A DNA stretch of 64,000 bases from Paracoccaceae bacterium (GCA_021296235.1 JAGWAS010000008.1:62780-126779); one strand, 5' to 3'. Shown: positions 26,259 through 40,116, counted from the stretch's first letter. Notes: generated from the sequence alone by a model not told the origin. Numbers and translations: made by a program.

Positions 26259-26298
26259 GCGTCAATCCTTCCCTTCGGTTGCGGGCAACAATCGAGGC

Positions 26299-26796
26299 TT
26301 ATGCCCCATTGGCACCATTGTCATCCGGCAAAGGAACATCCGATTCAATTTTCAGTGAGCCACCTGCTGCCTCAACCGCGGCAATCGCCGATTTCGACGC
26401 GCCGGACGCAACAATGTCGGTCTTGGCAGTCAATGTTCCCTTTGACAGGATTCGGATACCGTCCAGCCGGCGACGCACCAGACCGCCCGCAAGCATTGCC
26501 GCTTCGTCGATCAGCTTGTCGGCATCAATCTTTCCGGAATCTATGAACTGCTGCAGTTTTCCGAGATTCACCACTGCAAACCGCTTGGCCGCCGGGTTGT
26601 TGAATCCCCGTTTTGGCAGACGCATGTAGATCGGCATTTGGCCACCCTCAAAGGCACCCAAGGCCACACCCGAACGGGATTTTTGGCCATTCATTCCCCG
26701 ACCGCCTGTCTTGCCTTTGCCGGAGCCTGGCCCCCTGCCAACCCGTTTGGGCCGATGCGTGGCTCCGGGCCTGTCCCTCAATTGATGCAATTTCAT
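26299..26796 (-). CDS. rplO: 50S ribosomal protein L15
   Basis: Late-assembly protein of the large subunit. The start is the ATG at 26796 ([20 protein letters not shown]), with an AGGAAAAG site directly upstream; a GTG seven codons earlier is in frame but outside the family. 165 residues, about 20 longer than E. coli L15, with an acidic-polar tail ([11 protein letters not shown]). [15 protein letters not shown] is the diagnostic rRNA-binding segment. Confidence 0.96.
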   Translation of the reverse strand: MKLHQLRDRPGATHRPKRVGRGPGSGKGKTGGRGMNGQKSRSGVALGAFEGGQMPIYMRLPKRGFNNPAAKRFAVVNLGKLQQFIDSGKIDADKLIDEAAMLAGGLVRRRLDGIRILSKGTLTAKTDIVASGASKSAIAAVEAAGGSLKIESDVPLPDDNGANGA

Positions 26797-26835
26797 CTTC
26801 TTTTCCTGTAAATTCACCGATGCGCCACTGTGCCG

Positions 26836-27045
26836 CTATTTCCCGGATGTTCCGGTGTCGCTCCGTTCCTCCACGATCTCCACCAGATGCGGGATTTTTC
26901 TGACCATGCCGCGCACCGCGGGCGTATCTTCAAGTTCCCGCTCTTTGTTCATCCTGTTGAGTCCGAGCCCGATCAGCGTTTGCCGCTGCTTCGCCGGACG
27001 GCGAATCGGCGAACCGATCTGCCTGACCACAATTGTTCCAGTCAT
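26836..27045 (-). CDS. rpmD: 50S ribosomal protein L30
   Basis: Small large-subunit protein, 69 residues. It contains [24 protein letters not shown], the standard L30 core, and ends in a short low-complexity tail. It lies 11 bases after rpsE and 39 before rplO, in the normal spc order. Confidence 0.95.
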   Translation of the reverse strand: MTGTIVVRQIGSPIRRPAKQRQTLIGLGLNRMNKERELEDTPAVRGMVRKIPHLVEIVEERSDTGTSGK

Positions 27046-27056
27046 CGTTGATCCCC

Positions 27057-27605
27057 TCAGCCCTGAGCCGGTTCAGCTTCCGGCCGGCGCAGGATTTCCG
27101 CCACCTTTTTGCCGCGCCGTTGGGCAACCCATCTCGGGCTCGACACCTTGTGCAAAGCATCAAGCGTCGCCCTTATCATGTTGCATGCGTTCTGCGAACC
27201 GATCGATTTGGCGACAACATCCTGAACCCCCAGCATTTCAAACACGGCCCGCATTGGTCCACCGGCAATGATCCCGGTTCCCTGCGGCGCTGTCCGGAGC
27301 ACGACCTTGCCGGCACCGTGCCGACCCTCGACATCATGATGCAGGGTGCGTCCCTCCCGCAACGGCACCCGGACAAGCTTCCGCTTCGCTTGATCGGTTG
27401 CCTTGCGGATTGCCTCCGGAACTTCCTTTGCCTTGCCCTTGCCGAAGCCAACCCTTCCCTTTTGGTCCCCAACGACCACAAGTGCGGTGAATCCGAAGCG
27501 TTTGCCGCCCTTGACCGTCTTTGAGACCCGGTTGATCGCGACCAGCTTGTCGCTAAACTCCGGTGTCTCGTTTCTGGCCGACCTGCGGCCTTCGTCTCTT
27601 GCCAT
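27057..27605 (-). CDS. rpsE: 30S ribosomal protein S5
   Basis: Decoding-fidelity protein of the small subunit, 182 residues. It has the double-stranded-RNA-like N-domain ([24 protein letters not shown]) and the C-domain with [15 protein letters not shown] and [15 protein letters not shown]. The C-terminal tail is short and Ala/Glu-rich. It starts 11 bases after rplR. Confidence 0.97.
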   Translation of the reverse strand: MARDEGRRSARNETPEFSDKLVAINRVSKTVKGGKRFGFTALVVVGDQKGRVGFGKGKAKEVPEAIRKATDQAKRKLVRVPLREGRTLHHDVEGRHGAGKVVLRTAPQGTGIIAGGPMRAVFEMLGVQDVVAKSIGSQNACNMIRATLDALHKVSSPRWVAQRRGKKVAEILRRPEAEPAQG

Positions 27606-27616
27606 TCAAACTGCTC

Positions 27617-27976
27617 CTAGAAATTAAGCCCGGCGGCGCGGGCTGCATCAGCCAACGCCTTAATGCGTCCGTGAAACAGGCAGCCGCCGCGATCAAGATA
27701 GCATTGCTCTATCCCCGCCGCCTTCGCCCGTTTGGCGATCTCTTCGCCGACAAGTTTTGCCGCATCCCGGTTTCCGCCCTTGCCGCCAGCGACGGACTTT
27801 TCCAGTGACGAGGCTGAAGCCAGCGTAACGCCGCGCTCATCGTCAATGAGCTGTACATTTATGTTTCGGTTTGAGCGGTGAACGGACAATCGCGCCCGAC
27901 CCGATGACACCTTGCGCAGCCGATTTCTGACCCGCATGCGGCGGCGCAGAAATTTCTCCGTTTTCTTTGAAGCCAT
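27617..27976 (-). CDS. rplR: 50S ribosomal protein L18
   Basis: 5S-rRNA-binding protein, 119 residues. It shows the basic N-terminus ([31 protein letters not shown] region) and the C-terminal [27 protein letters not shown] signature. It follows rplF by nine bases. Confidence 0.96.
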   Translation of the reverse strand: MASKKTEKFLRRRMRVRNRLRKVSSGRARLSVHRSNRNINVQLIDDERGVTLASASSLEKSVAGGKGGNRDAAKLVGEEIAKRAKAAGIEQCYLDRGGCLFHGRIKALADAARAAGLNF

Positions 27977-27985
27977 TCGTTTGAC

Positions 27986-28519
27986 CTACTTCTTCTTTCC
28001 AACCTTGCGGTAGATAACCTCGTCGACATATCTGATCCCCTTGCCCTTGAAGGGCTCGGGAGGCCGCCATGATCTGATCTCAGCAGCGGTCTGGCCGACC
28101 TGCTGCTTGTCAATTCCCTCGATCACGATCCGTCCCGCGGCAGGTACCGAGATCGACACGCCTGCCGGGGTTTCAAAACGCACATCATGGCTGAGGCCGA
28201 GCGCCAATTGGAGCGTGTTGCCCTGCATCTGAGCCCGGTAACCGACCCCGGTGATCGCCAATTCCTTTCGGAACCCGGCGGCAACACCTGAAACGCAGTT
28301 TGCAATCATAGAACGGGTCATGCCCCATTGCTGCCTTGCGCGCTTTGATGTGCCCCTCGGCGAAACCGTCACGGCACCGTCTGCAATCTCGACCGACACA
28401 TCGTCGGTTGCAGTGAAGTCCAGTGTTCCCTTGGGACCCTTGACTTCGATTCGGCGACCAGAAACGCTGGCGCTCACGCCGTCCGGCAGGACAACAGGGT
28501 TTTTTCCAATGCGTGACAT
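27986..28519 (-). CDS. rplF: 50S ribosomal protein L6
   Basis: Large-subunit protein near the factor-binding site, 177 residues made of two repeated alpha/beta domains. It starts [19 protein letters not shown] and ends with the conserved [14 protein letters not shown] region and a KVGKKK tail. Normal length and position in the spc cluster. Confidence 0.97.
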   Translation of the reverse strand: MSRIGKNPVVLPDGVSASVSGRRIEVKGPKGTLDFTATDDVSVEIADGAVTVSPRGTSKRARQQWGMTRSMIANCVSGVAAGFRKELAITGVGYRAQMQGNTLQLALGLSHDVRFETPAGVSISVPAAGRIVIEGIDKQQVGQTAAEIRSWRPPEPFKGKGIRYVDEVIYRKVGKKK

Positions 28520-28530
28520 TTCCGGTTTCC

Positions 28531-28929
28531 TCAGAAAAGTGTGCAGAGAACTTCGCCGCCGACATTCCGCTGTCTGGCGTTGGCATCGGACATCACGCCC
28601 TGCGGCGTTGAAACAATTGCAATGCCGAAACCCTGACGAACCGAAGGCAATTTATCGACCTTGGCATAGACCCGCCGTCCCGGCCGTGAGATGCGCCGCA
28701 ATTCACGAATGACCGGAATTCCGTCAAAATACTTTAGCGAAATCTCAAATTCCGTGAAGCCCTTGTCAGTTTCGACAATCTCATAGCCGCGGATGTATCC
28801 TTCACTCTTCATGACATCAAGTATCCATCGCCGCAGCTTCGAACCCGGGGTTCGCACTGTCGAACGACCGCGTGTCTGGGCATTGCGAATGCGAGCGAGC
28901 ATGTCCCCTACGGGGTCGCTGAACGACAT
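28531..28929 (-). CDS. rpsH: 30S ribosomal protein S8
   Basis: Central-domain rRNA-binding protein, 132 residues, and in many bacteria the translational repressor of the spc operon. It starts [17 protein letters not shown] and carries the C-terminal [20 protein letters not shown] segment. It lies nine bases after rpsN. I did not identify an S8 operator in the rplX-rplE junction. Confidence 0.97.
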   Translation of the reverse strand: MSFSDPVGDMLARIRNAQTRGRSTVRTPGSKLRRWILDVMKSEGYIRGYEIVETDKGFTEFEISLKYFDGIPVIRELRRISRPGRRVYAKVDKLPSVRQGFGIAIVSTPQGVMSDANARQRNVGGEVLCTLF

Positions 28930-28938
28930 CTGCCTCTC

Positions 28939-29244
28939 CTACCAGCTTGACTTGACCATGCCCGGGATCTGCCCCGAGCCGCCAAGTTCCCTTAGCGCAA
29001 TGCGCGAAATCTTCAGTTTCCGGTAATAGCCCTTCGGACGCCCGGTCAACTCGCACCTGTTGTGCAACCTTGTCTTCGAAGAATTGCGCGGCATCTTTGC
29101 CAGCTTCATGGTGATCACAAACCTTTCCTCAAGCGGCAATTCCCGATCCTTGAGTCGCGCCTTCATTTCGTCTCGCGCCTTTTCGTGCCGCCGGGAGAGC
29201 CGCCTGCGCTTCAGTTCGCGTTGCACCATAGCCTTTTTCGCCAT
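28939..29244 (-). CDS. rpsN: 30S ribosomal protein S14 (zinc-free form)
   Basis: Head protein of the small subunit, 101 residues from the ATG at 29244 ([19 protein letters not shown]); the upstream in-frame extension overlaps rplE and is spurious. It has a single Cys in [18 protein letters not shown], so this is the long C-minus version without a zinc site. It lies 17 bases after rplE. Confidence 0.96.
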   Translation of the reverse strand: MAKKAMVQRELKRRRLSRRHEKARDEMKARLKDRELPLEERFVITMKLAKMPRNSSKTRLHNRCELTGRPKGYYRKLKISRIALRELGGSGQIPGMVKSSW

Positions 29245-29261
29245 CCGCGTTCTCCTCCAGT

Positions 29262-29813
29262 CTAACTGTTGAAAGGCATGTTGAATCCGGCCAGTAGGCT
29301 CTTGGCCTCCCCGTCCGATCGGGCGGACGTGCAAATGACCACGTCAAGCCCCCTAATTTCGTCGACCGCATCGTAATCAATCTCCGGAAACACGATATGC
29401 TCCTTAAGCCCCATCGCAAAGTTCCCGTTGCCATCGAAGGACTTTCCCGACACGCCCCGAAAATCCCGAACCCTTGGCATTGCAATCGTGATCAACCTGT
29501 CAAGGAAATCAAACATTTGATTGCCCCTTAGCGTCACCTTTGCGCCAATGGTCATCCCTTCACGAAGCCGAAACGCGGCAATCGATTTTCGGGCCTTGGT
29601 CGAAACCGCCTTTTGGCCGGCGATCAGAGTCAAATCATCAACCGCCGACTTTGCCTTCTTCGAATCCTTTACCGCTTCCCCGACACCCATGTTGAGGACG
29701 ATCTTCTCAAGTTTCGGTATCATCATGTCGTTGCTGTAGCCGTATTCCTTGCGCAACGATTCACGCACCGATTCGGCATAGAGCCGCTTGAGGCGCGGCA
29801 CGTAGTCAGACAT
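29262..29813 (-). CDS. rplE: 50S ribosomal protein L5
   Basis: 5S-rRNA-binding protein contacting P-site tRNA, 183 residues starting [12 protein letters not shown] at 29813. It carries [15 protein letters not shown] and the [21 protein letters not shown] signature. The start lies inside the end of rplX, giving an 8-base overlap that suggests translational coupling. Confidence 0.96.
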   Translation of the reverse strand: MSDYVPRLKRLYAESVRESLRKEYGYSNDMMIPKLEKIVLNMGVGEAVKDSKKAKSAVDDLTLIAGQKAVSTKARKSIAAFRLREGMTIGAKVTLRGNQMFDFLDRLITIAMPRVRDFRGVSGKSFDGNGNFAMGLKEHIVFPEIDYDAVDEIRGLDVVICTSARSDGEAKSLLAGFNMPFNS

Positions 29814-30120
29814 CAATCTTGGCTCCCGATTTTTTGGCGAATCGAACCTTCTTGCCATCCTCGAAGCGGAAACCAACCCTTGTCGGACCGCCCTTGTCGG
29901 GATCGAGCAGCATCAGGTTCGAAAGATCAATCGGCATCTCCTTGGTTTGCCGACCACCCTGACTTGTTGGCGTTTGCTTTACGTGGCGGATTGCCAGATT
30001 TGCCCCGGACACAACCGCCCGGCGGGATTTCGGGTCGACACTGACGATCTCGCCCTGCACACCCTTGTCTCGGCCTGTTGTAACAACGACCTTGTCGCCG
30101 GTCTTCAGTTTTGCCGCCAT
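29806..30120 (-). CDS. rplX: 50S ribosomal protein L24
   Basis: Assembly initiator of the large subunit, 104 residues with the KOW motif ([22 protein letters not shown]) near the N-terminus. The ATG at 30120 overlaps the rplN stop by one base (TGATG); a GTG one codon upstream is an alternative. Confidence 0.95.
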   Translation of the reverse strand: MAAKLKTGDKVVVTTGRDKGVQGEIVSVDPKSRRAVVSGANLAIRHVKQTPTSQGGRQTKEMPIDLSNLMLLDPDKGGPTRVGFRFEDGKKVRFAKKSGAKIDV

Positions 30121-30488
30121 CACAGCACCTCCGGAGCCAGAGAGATGATCTTCATGAAGTTCCGCCCGCGCAGTTCCCGAACCACCGGGCCAAAAATGCG
30201 GGTGCCGATCGGCTCGTCATTGTTGTTGAGCATGACCGCCGCGTTGCGATCAAATCGAATCGAGGTTCCGTCGTTGCGGTGAACCTCCTTGGCGGTTCGC
30301 ACCACCACGGCGCGCCGCACATCACCCTTTTTCACCCGGCCGCGGGGGATCGCCTCCTTAACCGAGACGATAATGATGTCACCAACCGACGCGAAGCGGC
30401 GCTTTGAGCCACCCAATACCTTGATGCACTGGATCTTGCGGGCTCCGGAATTGTCGGCGACATCCAGATTGGTCTGCATCTGGATCAT
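30120..30488 (-). CDS. rplN: 50S ribosomal protein L14
   Basis: 122-residue large-subunit interface protein. It starts [20 protein letters not shown] and ends with [12 protein letters not shown], matching the family over its full length. It is separated from rpsQ by 64 bases, and its stop overlaps the rplX start. Confidence 0.97.
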   Translation of the reverse strand: MIQMQTNLDVADNSGARKIQCIKVLGGSKRRFASVGDIIIVSVKEAIPRGRVKKGDVRRAVVVRTAKEVHRNDGTSIRFDRNAAVMLNNNDEPIGTRIFGPVVRELRGRNFMKIISLAPEVL

Positions 30489-30552
30489 TTGGTTTCTCCC
30501 GACCTTTGGGGACCTGGACCGGCCCCAAGGTTTCGATCAAACCGGGTGTGAA

Positions 30553-30792
30553 TCAGCCCGCTGGCGCGTCGATCACTTCCCAGTGCTTTGTTTTCGAGAT
30601 CGGAGCACATTCGCGAATGCGAACAATATCCCCCGAACTCGCGGCGCCGGCCGCGTCATGCGCCCGGTACTTCTTCGATTGGCGCACGGTCTTCCTGAGA
30701 ACCGGATGGGTGAAGCGGCGCTCCACCAGAACCGTCACCGTCTTGTCGCTTCGGTCACTCACGACCCTTCCCGTCAATACTCTTTTCGGCAT
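30553..30792 (-). CDS. rpsQ: 30S ribosomal protein S17
   Basis: Primary 16S-rRNA-binding protein. The conserved N-terminus [21 protein letters not shown] begins at 30792 (79 residues). An ATG six codons earlier (30810) overlaps the rpmC stop as ATGA and would give 85 residues; coupling could favour it, homology favours the later start. It contains [20 protein letters not shown] and the [19 protein letters not shown] signature. Confidence 0.93.
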   Translation of the reverse strand: MPKRVLTGRVVSDRSDKTVTVLVERRFTHPVLRKTVRQSKKYRAHDAAGAASSGDIVRIRECAPISKTKHWEVIDAPAG

Positions 30793-30806
30793 TCCGCTGT
30801 TCCCGT

Positions 30807-31016
30807 TCATCCGGCTGAGCCGCCGGTGCCTTTCGCCATTTCATTCAGAACCGTCTTCACCCGTGCCGTGTCGCGCCGAACCTGTCTCATGCGGTCGGTA
30901 TTTTGCAAATCGCCGCCCGCGCTCTGAAAACGGAGGTTGAATCCCTCCTTCTTCAGGTTCCGCAGTTCATCGCGCAACTCGTCGGCCGTCCTGTTCCTCA
31001 GTTCTTCCGCATTCAT
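30807..31016 (-). CDS. rpmC: 50S ribosomal protein L29
   Basis: Tunnel-exit protein where SRP and trigger factor dock, 69 residues of mainly helical sequence. [26 protein letters not shown] and the C-terminal [14 protein letters not shown] mark the family. It starts 61 bases after rplP. Confidence 0.95.
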   Translation of the reverse strand: MNAEELRNRTADELRDELRNLKKEGFNLRFQSAGGDLQNTDRMRQVRRDTARVKTVLNEMAKGTGGSAG

Positions 31017-31077
31017 CCCAACTTACCCCTTGCGGACCGCGCGCCGGAGGCGAAACCGCCTCCTCCGGGAAACCGGC

Positions 31078-31491
31078 CTACCAGTCTTCCCGCTGCACAA
31101 TCCTGGTTCTCACGGGAAGCTTCATCGCCCCCAAGCGAAGCGCCTCCCTTGCCACAGACTCGGAAACTCCGTCAATCTCAAACATTATCCTTCCGGGCTT
31201 TATCTTCGCGGCCCAGAATTCGACGGAGCCCTTCCCCTTGCCCATCCGCACCTCGGTGGGCTTTTTGGAAACCGGAACATCCGGAAAAATCCGAATCCAG
31301 ACCCGACCTTGACGCTTCATCTGCCTGGTCATGGCCCGCCGAGCCGCTTCGATTTGACGTGCGGTGATCCGTTCGGGGCTGATCGCCTTCAGCCCGAATG
31401 ACCCGAAATTTAGATCGGTTCCACCCTTGGCAGCACCGTGGATCCGGCCCTTGTGCTGCTTGCGGAATTTGGTTCTCTTCGGCTGAAGCAT
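31078..31491 (-). CDS. rplP: 50S ribosomal protein L16
   Basis: Large-subunit protein near the A-site tRNA elbow, 137 residues starting [19 protein letters not shown]. The middle [24 protein letters not shown] and the [22 protein letters not shown] block are diagnostic. It lies 19 bases after rpsC. Confidence 0.97.
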   Translation of the reverse strand: MLQPKRTKFRKQHKGRIHGAAKGGTDLNFGSFGLKAISPERITARQIEAARRAMTRQMKRQGRVWIRIFPDVPVSKKPTEVRMGKGKGSVEFWAAKIKPGRIMFEIDGVSESVAREALRLGAMKLPVRTRIVQREDW

Positions 31492-31510
31492 GTTTTACCC
31501 CGTTTTCCGG

Positions 31511-32206
31511 TTACCGCTGACGCAGGACCGTCCCGTCCCTCAGTTCCGCTTCCTTGCGGTCACGGGCGGATGGATCATGTTCCATGATCTCGCCCTTGAA
31601 TATCCAAACCTTGATCCCGATTACGCCGTAGGGCGTCGAAGCAACGGAAGTTGCATAGTCGATATCGGCTCGAAGCGTATGCAATGGAACCCTGCCCTCC
31701 CGATACCATTCGGTGCGGGCGATTTCGACACCGCCGAGCCTTCCGGCGACATTGACCCTGATCCCCAGTGCACCCATGCGCATGGCGTTCTGAACCGCCC
31801 TTTTCATTGCCCGCCGGAACGAAACTCTTCGCTCAAGCTGCTGTGCGACAGATTCCGAAACAAGTTGTGCGTCAACCTCCGGTTTTCTGACCTCAATGAT
31901 GTTGAGGTGCGTTTCGGACTCGGTGAGGGTGGCCAGCCTTGCGCGCAGCAATTCTATGTCCGCTCCCTTGCGGCCGATAACGACACCTGGCCTTGCCGTG
32001 TGCACCGTTACCCGGCACTTCTTGTGCGGTCTCTCGATGATGACCTTGCTGACGCCGGCTTGGGCACAGGATTCCTTGATGAATTTGCGGATCTTGAGAT
32101 CCTCCTGCAGGAGATCGCCGAATTCCCTCCTGTCGGCATACCAACGGCTGTCCCAGGTCCGGTTGACCTGGAGGCGCATTCCGACCGGATTGACCTTTTG
32201 ACCCAT
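31511..32206 (-). CDS. rpsC: 30S ribosomal protein S3
   Basis: mRNA-entry-channel protein with helicase activity, 231 residues from ATG 32206 ([13 protein letters not shown]). It has a KH domain with [14 protein letters not shown] and the C-domain [20 protein letters not shown]. The ATG overlaps the rplV stop (TGATG). A TTG one codon earlier is in frame but unlikely. Confidence 0.97.
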   Translation of the reverse strand: MGQKVNPVGMRLQVNRTWDSRWYADRREFGDLLQEDLKIRKFIKESCAQAGVSKVIIERPHKKCRVTVHTARPGVVIGRKGADIELLRARLATLTESETHLNIIEVRKPEVDAQLVSESVAQQLERRVSFRRAMKRAVQNAMRMGALGIRVNVAGRLGGVEIARTEWYREGRVPLHTLRADIDYATSVASTPYGVIGIKVWIFKGEIMEHDPSARDRKEAELRDGTVLRQR

Positions 32207-32586
32207 CAATCAATCTCCTCTGACTCGCGAACCTTGATGGTGATCTGCGAGAATGGTTTGATGACCCGGCCGAACCGGCCCTTGGCATGGAGGCGTATCC
32301 GTTTCATTCGCATGTTCTTGCCGACATGTGCCTCGGAAACATAGAGGGAATCCACGTCCAGTTGATGGTTGTTTTCGGCGTTGGAAATCGCCGACATCAG
32401 GCATTTGGTTACGTCGCCGGCAATGCGCCGCCGAGAGAATTTCAACTCTGAAAGTGCCTGGCTCACCGGCTTGCCCCTAATCATGGCGGCAACAAGGTTG
32501 AGCTTCTGGGGCGATGTGCGCAGAAGGCGGCTCACGGCCATGGCCTCGTTTTCATCGAGTCTTCTTTCGGCCTTCATTTTTCCCAT
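32206..32586 (-). CDS. rplV: 50S ribosomal protein L22
   Basis: Tunnel-constriction protein, 126 residues. [22 protein letters not shown] and the beta-hairpin end [19 protein letters not shown] are visible. It begins one base after rpsS, and its stop overlaps rpsC. Confidence 0.97.
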   Translation of the reverse strand: MGKMKAERRLDENEAMAVSRLLRTSPQKLNLVAAMIRGKPVSQALSELKFSRRRIAGDVTKCLMSAISNAENNHQLDVDSLYVSEAHVGKNMRMKRIRLHAKGRFGRVIKPFSQITIKVRESEEID

Positions 32587-32587
32587 G

Positions 32588-32866
32588 TTAGTTTCGCCTC
32601 ACCTTCTTGTCGGCGGAATGCCCCTGGAATGTTCGTGTCGGAGAATACTCACCGAACTTCTGACCAATCATTTCCTCGGTCACAAAAACCGGAATGTGCT
32701 TTCTTCCGTTGTAGACACCGAAGGTCAGGCCGACGAACTGCGGAAGGATCGTTGAACGGCGCGACCATATCCTGATCACGTCCTTGCGTCCCGACTCCCT
32801 TGCACGTTCCGCCTTCCTGAGAACGTCCATGTCAACAAACGGCCCTTTCCAAGTGGATCTTGGCAT
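32588..32866 (-). CDS. rpsS: 30S ribosomal protein S19
   Basis: Small-subunit head protein that pairs with S13, 92 residues. It starts [18 protein letters not shown] and carries the [25 protein letters not shown] family block. Three bases separate it from rplB. Confidence 0.97.
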   Translation of the reverse strand: MPRSTWKGPFVDMDVLRKAERARESGRKDVIRIWSRRSTILPQFVGLTFGVYNGRKHIPVFVTEEMIGQKFGEYSPTRTFQGHSADKKVRRN

Positions 32867-32869
32867 GTC

Positions 32870-33709
32870 CTAGCGTCCTTTCCTTCGGGCATGACGGCTG
32901 CGCAGGATGTACTTGTCGGTCATCTTGTTCTTGCGCGTGCGCATGCCTCTGGTAGGTTTTCCCCAAGGCGTTACCGGATGGCGTCCGCCGCTTGATTTTC
33001 CTTCGCCGCCGCCGTGTGGATGATCCACCGGATTCATGACCACGCCGCGGACACTCGGTCTTTTGCCCAAATGGCGGTTGCGGCCCGCTTTGCCCAGGTT
33101 CGTGTTGGCGTTGTCGGGGTTTGAAACCGCCCCAACCGTTGCCATGCACTCCTGCCTCACAACCCTGAGTTCGCCCGAGGACAGCTTCAACTGGGCGTAA
33201 CCGCCATCACGGCCGACGAACTGAGCATATGTTCCGGCCGCCCGTGCCATTTGGCCACCCTTGCCCGGCTTCAGTTCGATGTTGTGGATAATTGTTCCCA
33301 CAGGCATTCCCGAGAGCGGCATCGCGTTGCCCGGCTTTACGTCCGCTCGCCTCGCTGAAATCACACGGTCGCCAACAGCAAGGCGCTGCGGCGCCAAAAT
33401 GTAGTTCAACTCGCCATCCTCGTATTTGATGAGGGCAATGAAGGCCGAACGGTTCGGATCATACTCAAGGCGCTCAACCGTTGCCGGTGCATCCATGCGG
33501 TGGCGCTTGAAATCAATCATCCTGTAGTTGCGCTTGGCACCGCCGCCGCGACGGCGAACCGAAATTCGACCCGCATTGTTGCGTCCGCCCTTGGATGATA
33601 GCCCCTCAGACAGCGCCTTGACCGGCCCGCCCTTCCAAAGCGCCGAACGATCGACCAGGATCAAACCGCGTTGGCCGGGTGTGATCGGATTGTATGACTT
33701 CAGTGCCAT
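32870..33709 (-). CDS. rplB: 50S ribosomal protein L2
   Basis: Core large-subunit protein required for subunit association and peptidyl transfer, 279 residues. It includes the universally conserved [19 protein letters not shown] segment ([19 protein letters not shown] here) and begins [15 protein letters not shown]. Normal length. It starts 58 bases after rplW. Confidence 0.98.
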   Translation of the reverse strand: MALKSYNPITPGQRGLILVDRSALWKGGPVKALSEGLSSKGGRNNAGRISVRRRGGGAKRNYRMIDFKRHRMDAPATVERLEYDPNRSAFIALIKYEDGELNYILAPQRLAVGDRVISARRADVKPGNAMPLSGMPVGTIIHNIELKPGKGGQMARAAGTYAQFVGRDGGYAQLKLSSGELRVVRQECMATVGAVSNPDNANTNLGKAGRNRHLGKRPSVRGVVMNPVDHPHGGGEGKSSGGRHPVTPWGKPTRGMRTRKNKMTDKYILRSRHARRKGR

Positions 33710-33767
33710 TTTGCGTCTTTCTGCCTAACAGTGCCGTCCAGGCGGAACGCCCGGAACTTCCTTTTTC

Positions 33768-34064
33768 TTAGATCCCCGAATGCACATCGATCGTGTAGCC
33801 TTCCTCAAGCCTGACATAAGCCTTCTTGACATCCTTCCGCCTGCCCGGGCGTCCCCGAAACATCTTGCGTTTGCCCTTTGTGATCAAAACGTTCACCGAT
33901 CGAACCTTGACATTGAAGAGCGATTCGACCGCCTCCTTGATTTCGAGCTTGTTCGCACCGATCGCGGCTTCGAAGACAATCGAGTTTGCGCCGGATGCCA
34001 TCGTGGCCTTCTCTGTGATGACCGGTTTCACGATTGTGTCATAGTGCTTTGGCTGGGCGTTCAT
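33768..34064 (-). CDS. rplW: 50S ribosomal protein L23
   Basis: Tunnel-exit docking site for trigger factor and SRP, 98 residues. [17 protein letters not shown] opens the family domain, and [22 protein letters not shown] closes it. Its ATG overlaps the rplD stop by four bases (ATGA). Confidence 0.96.
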   Translation of the reverse strand: MNAQPKHYDTIVKPVITEKATMASGANSIVFEAAIGANKLEIKEAVESLFNVKVRSVNVLITKGKRKMFRGRPGRRKDVKKAYVRLEEGYTIDVHSGI

Positions 34065-34681
34065 TGCAGTCTCTCACAAATCGATTTCAGGCCGGCTTCG
34101 GTCAGCACGAGTGTGTCCCGGCGGAGGATGTCGTATACATTCGCACCGTGCCCCGGAAGAATGTCGATGCCGGGAATGTTGGCGGCAGCGAGTGCAAAGT
34201 TCCGGTTGATCTCCGGACCGTCAATGATCAAGGCCCTTTTCCAACCAAGTTTTCCGACCGCCTTGACCAAGTCTTTGGTCTTTGCCGTTTCGCACTCGGC
34301 AGCATTCAAAACGACCAGCTCGTTGGCCCCGGCCTTTGCCGAAAGGGCATGCTTCAGCCCGAGCCTGCGAACCTTTTTGGGAAGGGCGTGGGCGTGGCTG
34401 CGGGGGACCGGCCCCTTATAGACGCCGCCCTTCCTGAATATTGGCGCATTTCGGTCGCCGTGGCGAGCACGGCCAGTACCCTTCTGGGAATAGATCTTGC
34501 GGCCGGAATAGCTGGTTTCCGACCTTGTCTTAACCTTGTGTGTGCCCTGTCGCGCCTTGGCAAGTTGCCAGCGCACCACGCGGTGGAGTATGTCGGAGCG
34601 CGGCTCTTGGCCGAAAATCTCATCCGGCAGTTCCACCGAGCCTGTTTCCTCGGCTCCGAGGGATATGACGGCTACCTTCAT
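34061..34681 (-). CDS. rplD: 50S ribosomal protein L4
   Basis: Tunnel protein, 206 residues, and in some bacteria a repressor of the S10 operon. [32 protein letters not shown] loop and [21 protein letters not shown] are visible. Both ends overlap neighbours as ATGA (rplC upstream, rplW downstream), a chain of translational coupling. Confidence 0.97.
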   Translation of the reverse strand: MKVAVISLGAEETGSVELPDEIFGQEPRSDILHRVVRWQLAKARQGTHKVKTRSETSYSGRKIYSQKGTGRARHGDRNAPIFRKGGVYKGPVPRSHAHALPKKVRRLGLKHALSAKAGANELVVLNAAECETAKTKDLVKAVGKLGWKRALIIDGPEINRNFALAAANIPGIDILPGHGANVYDILRRDTLVLTEAGLKSICERLQ

Positions 34682-35529
34682 TGACGATCTTCCTGTTCGT
34701 GCGAGGCATCGCCCGCTTCAGCGGGCTGAGCCGCGTCGGCTTCACCCCGTTCGGCACCATTCGTCTCAACCGTTTCCGCCGCTGAGCTTGCAATCTCGTC
34801 GATCTCAACTCCGTTCGGTTCGGCATCATTCGCCGGCTTGGCCCCATCGGTTTCAGCTGGCCGAAACGCCGCGGGAAACTGGACACCCTCAGGCAACATC
34901 TTCTTGGCCGCATCCCGCACCGTTACCCAACCGCCCTTGGATCCCGGCACCGCGCCCTTGACCATGATCAAGCCCCGATTGACATCGGTGCTCACGATCT
35001 CAAGGTTTTGCGTCGTTACCTTCGCATTGCCCATTTGGCCGGCCATCTTCTTGTTCTTGAAAACACGCCCCGGATCCTGACACTGTCCGGTCGAACCCTG
35101 GGACCTGTGTTTGACCGAGACGCCGTGAGATGCGCGCAAACCGCTGAAATTGTGCCGTTTCATGGTACCGGCAAACCCTTTGCCAATCGAAGTTCCCGAC
35201 ACGTCAACCCGCTGTCCCGGAACGAAATGGTCAGCGGTGATTTCGGCGCCGACCTCAATGAGATTCTCGGGGCTGACACGGAACTCGGCCACCCTGCGTT
35301 TTGGCTCAACAGACGCCTTGGCAAAATGCCCGCGCATCGGTGCGCCGGTTCGTCTGGCCTTTGACGCACCTGCACCAAGCTGCACCGCGGTGTAGCCGTC
35401 CTTGTCCGCGGTTCGCTGCGCAACCACCTGCAGCTTGTCGACGTGGAGCACCGTTACCGGCACCTGCCGGCCGTCCTCCATGAACAGCCTCGTCATTCCG
35501 ACTTTCTTTGCGATCACTCCAGAACGCAT
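34678..35529 (-). CDS. rplC: 50S ribosomal protein L3 with acidic C-terminal extension
   Basis: Large-subunit assembly initiator, 283 residues; E. coli L3 has 209. The core runs from [16 protein letters not shown] through [25 protein letters not shown] to about residue 218 and contains the Gln region that is methylated in other bacteria. The remaining 60 or so residues (from about PAAFRPAET on) are low complexity, rich in Ala, Glu, Asp and Asn, and probably disordered. Extended L3 proteins occur in some alphaproteobacteria. Its stop overlaps the rplD start. Confidence 0.96.
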   Translation of the reverse strand: MRSGVIAKKVGMTRLFMEDGRQVPVTVLHVDKLQVVAQRTADKDGYTAVQLGAGASKARRTGAPMRGHFAKASVEPKRRVAEFRVSPENLIEVGAEITADHFVPGQRVDVSGTSIGKGFAGTMKRHNFSGLRASHGVSVKHRSQGSTGQCQDPGRVFKNKKMAGQMGNAKVTTQNLEIVSTDVNRGLIMVKGAVPGSKGGWVTVRDAAKKMLPEGVQFPAAFRPAETDGAKPANDAEPNGVEIDEIASSAAETVETNGAERGEADAAQPAEAGDASHEQEDRQ

Positions 35530-35543
35530 TCGGGATTACCCCC

Positions 35544-35855
35544 TTAGATCTTTATTTCCACCGCAACCCCCGCCGCCAGATCCAGCTTCATGAGCGCATC
35601 TACGGTTTGGGGGGTTGGGTCCACTATGTCGAGCAGCCTCTTGTGTGTGCGTATCTCCATCTGCTCGCGTGATTTCTTGTCGATGTGCGGACCGCGCAGA
35701 ACGGTGAATTTTTCAATCTTGTTCGGCAGCGGAATCGGTCCCCTGACCCTCGCACCGGTCCGCTTGGCCGTTTCAACTATCTCACTCGTGCTCTGGTCGA
35801 GCACGCGATAGTCGAATGCCTTTAGGCGGATCCGAATGTTCTGATTCTGGATCAT
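35544..35855 (-). CDS. rpsJ: 30S ribosomal protein S10 (NusE)
   Basis: Small-subunit protein that also works with NusB and NusG in antitermination, 103 residues. It starts [20 protein letters not shown] and contains [27 protein letters not shown]. It follows tuf by 58 bases, so the S10 genes probably belong to the str transcript. Confidence 0.97.
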   Translation of the reverse strand: MIQNQNIRIRLKAFDYRVLDQSTSEIVETAKRTGARVRGPIPLPNKIEKFTVLRGPHIDKKSREQMEIRTHKRLLDIVDPTPQTVDALMKLDLAAGVAVEIKI

Positions 35856-35913
35856 AATTGCACTCCCGAATTAAAATGCGCGGGAACCGAAATTCCCGCG
35901 CTCCAAACTGCCG

Positions 35914-37089
35914 TTACTTGATAACCTTGGACACAATGCCGGCACCCACGGTCCGCCCGCCTTCGCGGATTGCAAAGCGAAGCTTCTCCTCCATGGCGAT
36001 CGGGGCGATCAACTGAACCGTGAAGGTCGCGTTGTCGCCGGGTATGATCATTTCGGTTTCCGCAGGAAGTTCCACGGTGCCGGTGACATCCGTAGTTCTG
36101 AAATAGAATTGCGGCCTGTAGTTGGTGAAGAACGGCGTGTGTCGGCCGCCTTCTTCCTTGGTCAGCACATAGGCTTCAGCTTCGAAGTCAGTGTGCGGCG
36201 TAATCGATCCCGGCTTGCACAGCACCTGCCCGCGCTCAACCGCCGTGCGGTCGATGCCGCGCAGAAGTGTGCCGACATTGTCGCCGGCTTCACCGCGGTC
36301 AAGCAACTTCTTGAACATCTCAACACCGGTGCAGGTGGTCTTCTGGGTTGAGCGGATGCCGATGATCTCGATTTCATCGCCGATGGTAACGACACCGCGT
36401 TCAATCCTGCCGGTTACGACCGTTCCCCGGCCGGAAATTGAGAACACGTCCTCAATCGGCATCAGGAAGGGTTGGTCGATCGGACGCTCCGGAGTCGGAA
36501 CCTCATCGTCCACGGCCTTCATCAGCCCGTGGATGCTGTCTTCGCCCATTTCCTTGTCGCCGCCCTCAAGCGCAAGCAGGGCAGAGCCGCGGATAATCGA
36601 AACGTCATCTCCCGGAAATTCGTAGGAGCTCAGCAATTCCCGAACCTCAAGTTCCACCAGCTCCCTGAGATCCTCGTCGTCAACCTGGTCGATCTTGTTC
36701 ATGTAGACGACAAGCGCCGGCACACCGACCTGACGGGCAAGCAGAATGTGTTCCCGGGTTTGCGGCATCGGGCCGTCGGCAGCACTGACCACCAGGATGG
36801 CACCGTCCATCTGCGCTGCGCCGGTGATCATGTTCTTCACATAGTCGGCATGGCCTGGGCAGTCGACATGGGCATAGTGCCGGGCTTCGGTCTCATATTC
36901 CACATGCGCGGTGGCGATGGTGATGCCCCGCTCCCGTTCCTCGGGCGCCGCGTCGATCTTGTCGTATGACTGGAACTCGCCATAGAACTTGGTGATGGCA
37001 GCGGTGAGCGTTGTTTTTCCGTGATCGACGTGACCGATCGTTCCCACATTGACGTGCGGTTTTGTTCGCACGAATTTTTCCTTGGCCAT
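35914..37089 (-). CDS. tuf: Elongation factor Tu
   Basis: GTPase that delivers aminoacyl-tRNA, 391 residues, the length typical of alphaproteobacteria. G1 is [10 protein letters not shown]2 [15 protein letters not shown]3 DCPGHADY and G4 NKID. The switch and domain 2/3 segments ([37 protein letters not shown]) are complete. It lies 38 bases after fusA. No second copy occurs in the window. Confidence 0.98.
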   Translation of the reverse strand: MAKEKFVRTKPHVNVGTIGHVDHGKTTLTAAITKFYGEFQSYDKIDAAPEERERGITIATAHVEYETEARHYAHVDCPGHADYVKNMITGAAQMDGAILVVSAADGPMPQTREHILLARQVGVPALVVYMNKIDQVDDEDLRELVELEVRELLSSYEFPGDDVSIIRGSALLALEGGDKEMGEDSIHGLMKAVDDEVPTPERPIDQPFLMPIEDVFSISGRGTVVTGRIERGVVTIGDEIEIIGIRSTQKTTCTGVEMFKKLLDRGEAGDNVGTLLRGIDRTAVERGQVLCKPGSITPHTDFEAEAYVLTKEEGGRHTPFFTNYRPQFYFRTTDVTGTVELPAETEMIIPGDNATFTVQLIAPIAMEEKLRFAIREGGRTVGAGIVSKVIK

Positions 37090-37127
37090 AATTTACTCCT
37101 TTCTTTGCCGGCGCCGGGCCCCGCCCG

Positions 37128-39245
<2,118 letters not shown>

Positions 39246-39264
39246 TGAAGCCTACTCCTGCCCG

Positions 39265-39744
<480 letters not shown>

Positions 39745-40116
39745 CTATTTCGGCCTTGGGGCGCCGTATTTCGAACGGCGCTGGCGACGGTTGGCGACAC
39801 CCTCGGTGTCCCGCACTCCCCGCAGGATATGATAGCGGACGCCGGGAAGGTCCTTGACGCGACCACCCCGAATGAGAACAACCGAATGCTCCTGCAGATT
39901 GTGCGCCTCTCCGGGAATGTAGGAGATCACCTCGAATCCGCTTGTGAGACGAACCTTGGCGACTTTCCTCATGGCAGAGTTCGGCTTTTTCGGAGTCGTC
40001 GTGTAGACGCGGGTGCAGACACCGCGCCGCTGCGGGCATCCGAGCAGATGCATTGATTTCTGCCGCTTGACCTTCGGCTTTCTCGGTTTGCGGATCAATT
40101 GCTGTATCGTCGGCAT
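39745..40116 (-). CDS. rpsL: 30S ribosomal protein S12
   Basis: Decoding-centre protein, 123 residues from the ATG at 40116 ([19 protein letters not shown]); the in-frame upstream extension is spurious. The streptomycin-linked positions appear wild type: the Lys in [13 protein letters not shown] and the Lys in [13 protein letters not shown]. First gene of the str operon, behind a leader of about 185 bases and a strong promoter. Confidence 0.98.
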   Translation of the reverse strand: MPTIQQLIRKPRKPKVKRQKSMHLLGCPQRRGVCTRVYTTTPKKPNSAMRKVAKVRLTSGFEVISYIPGEAHNLQEHSVVLIRGGRVKDLPGVRYHILRGVRDTEGVANRRQRRSKYGAPRPK

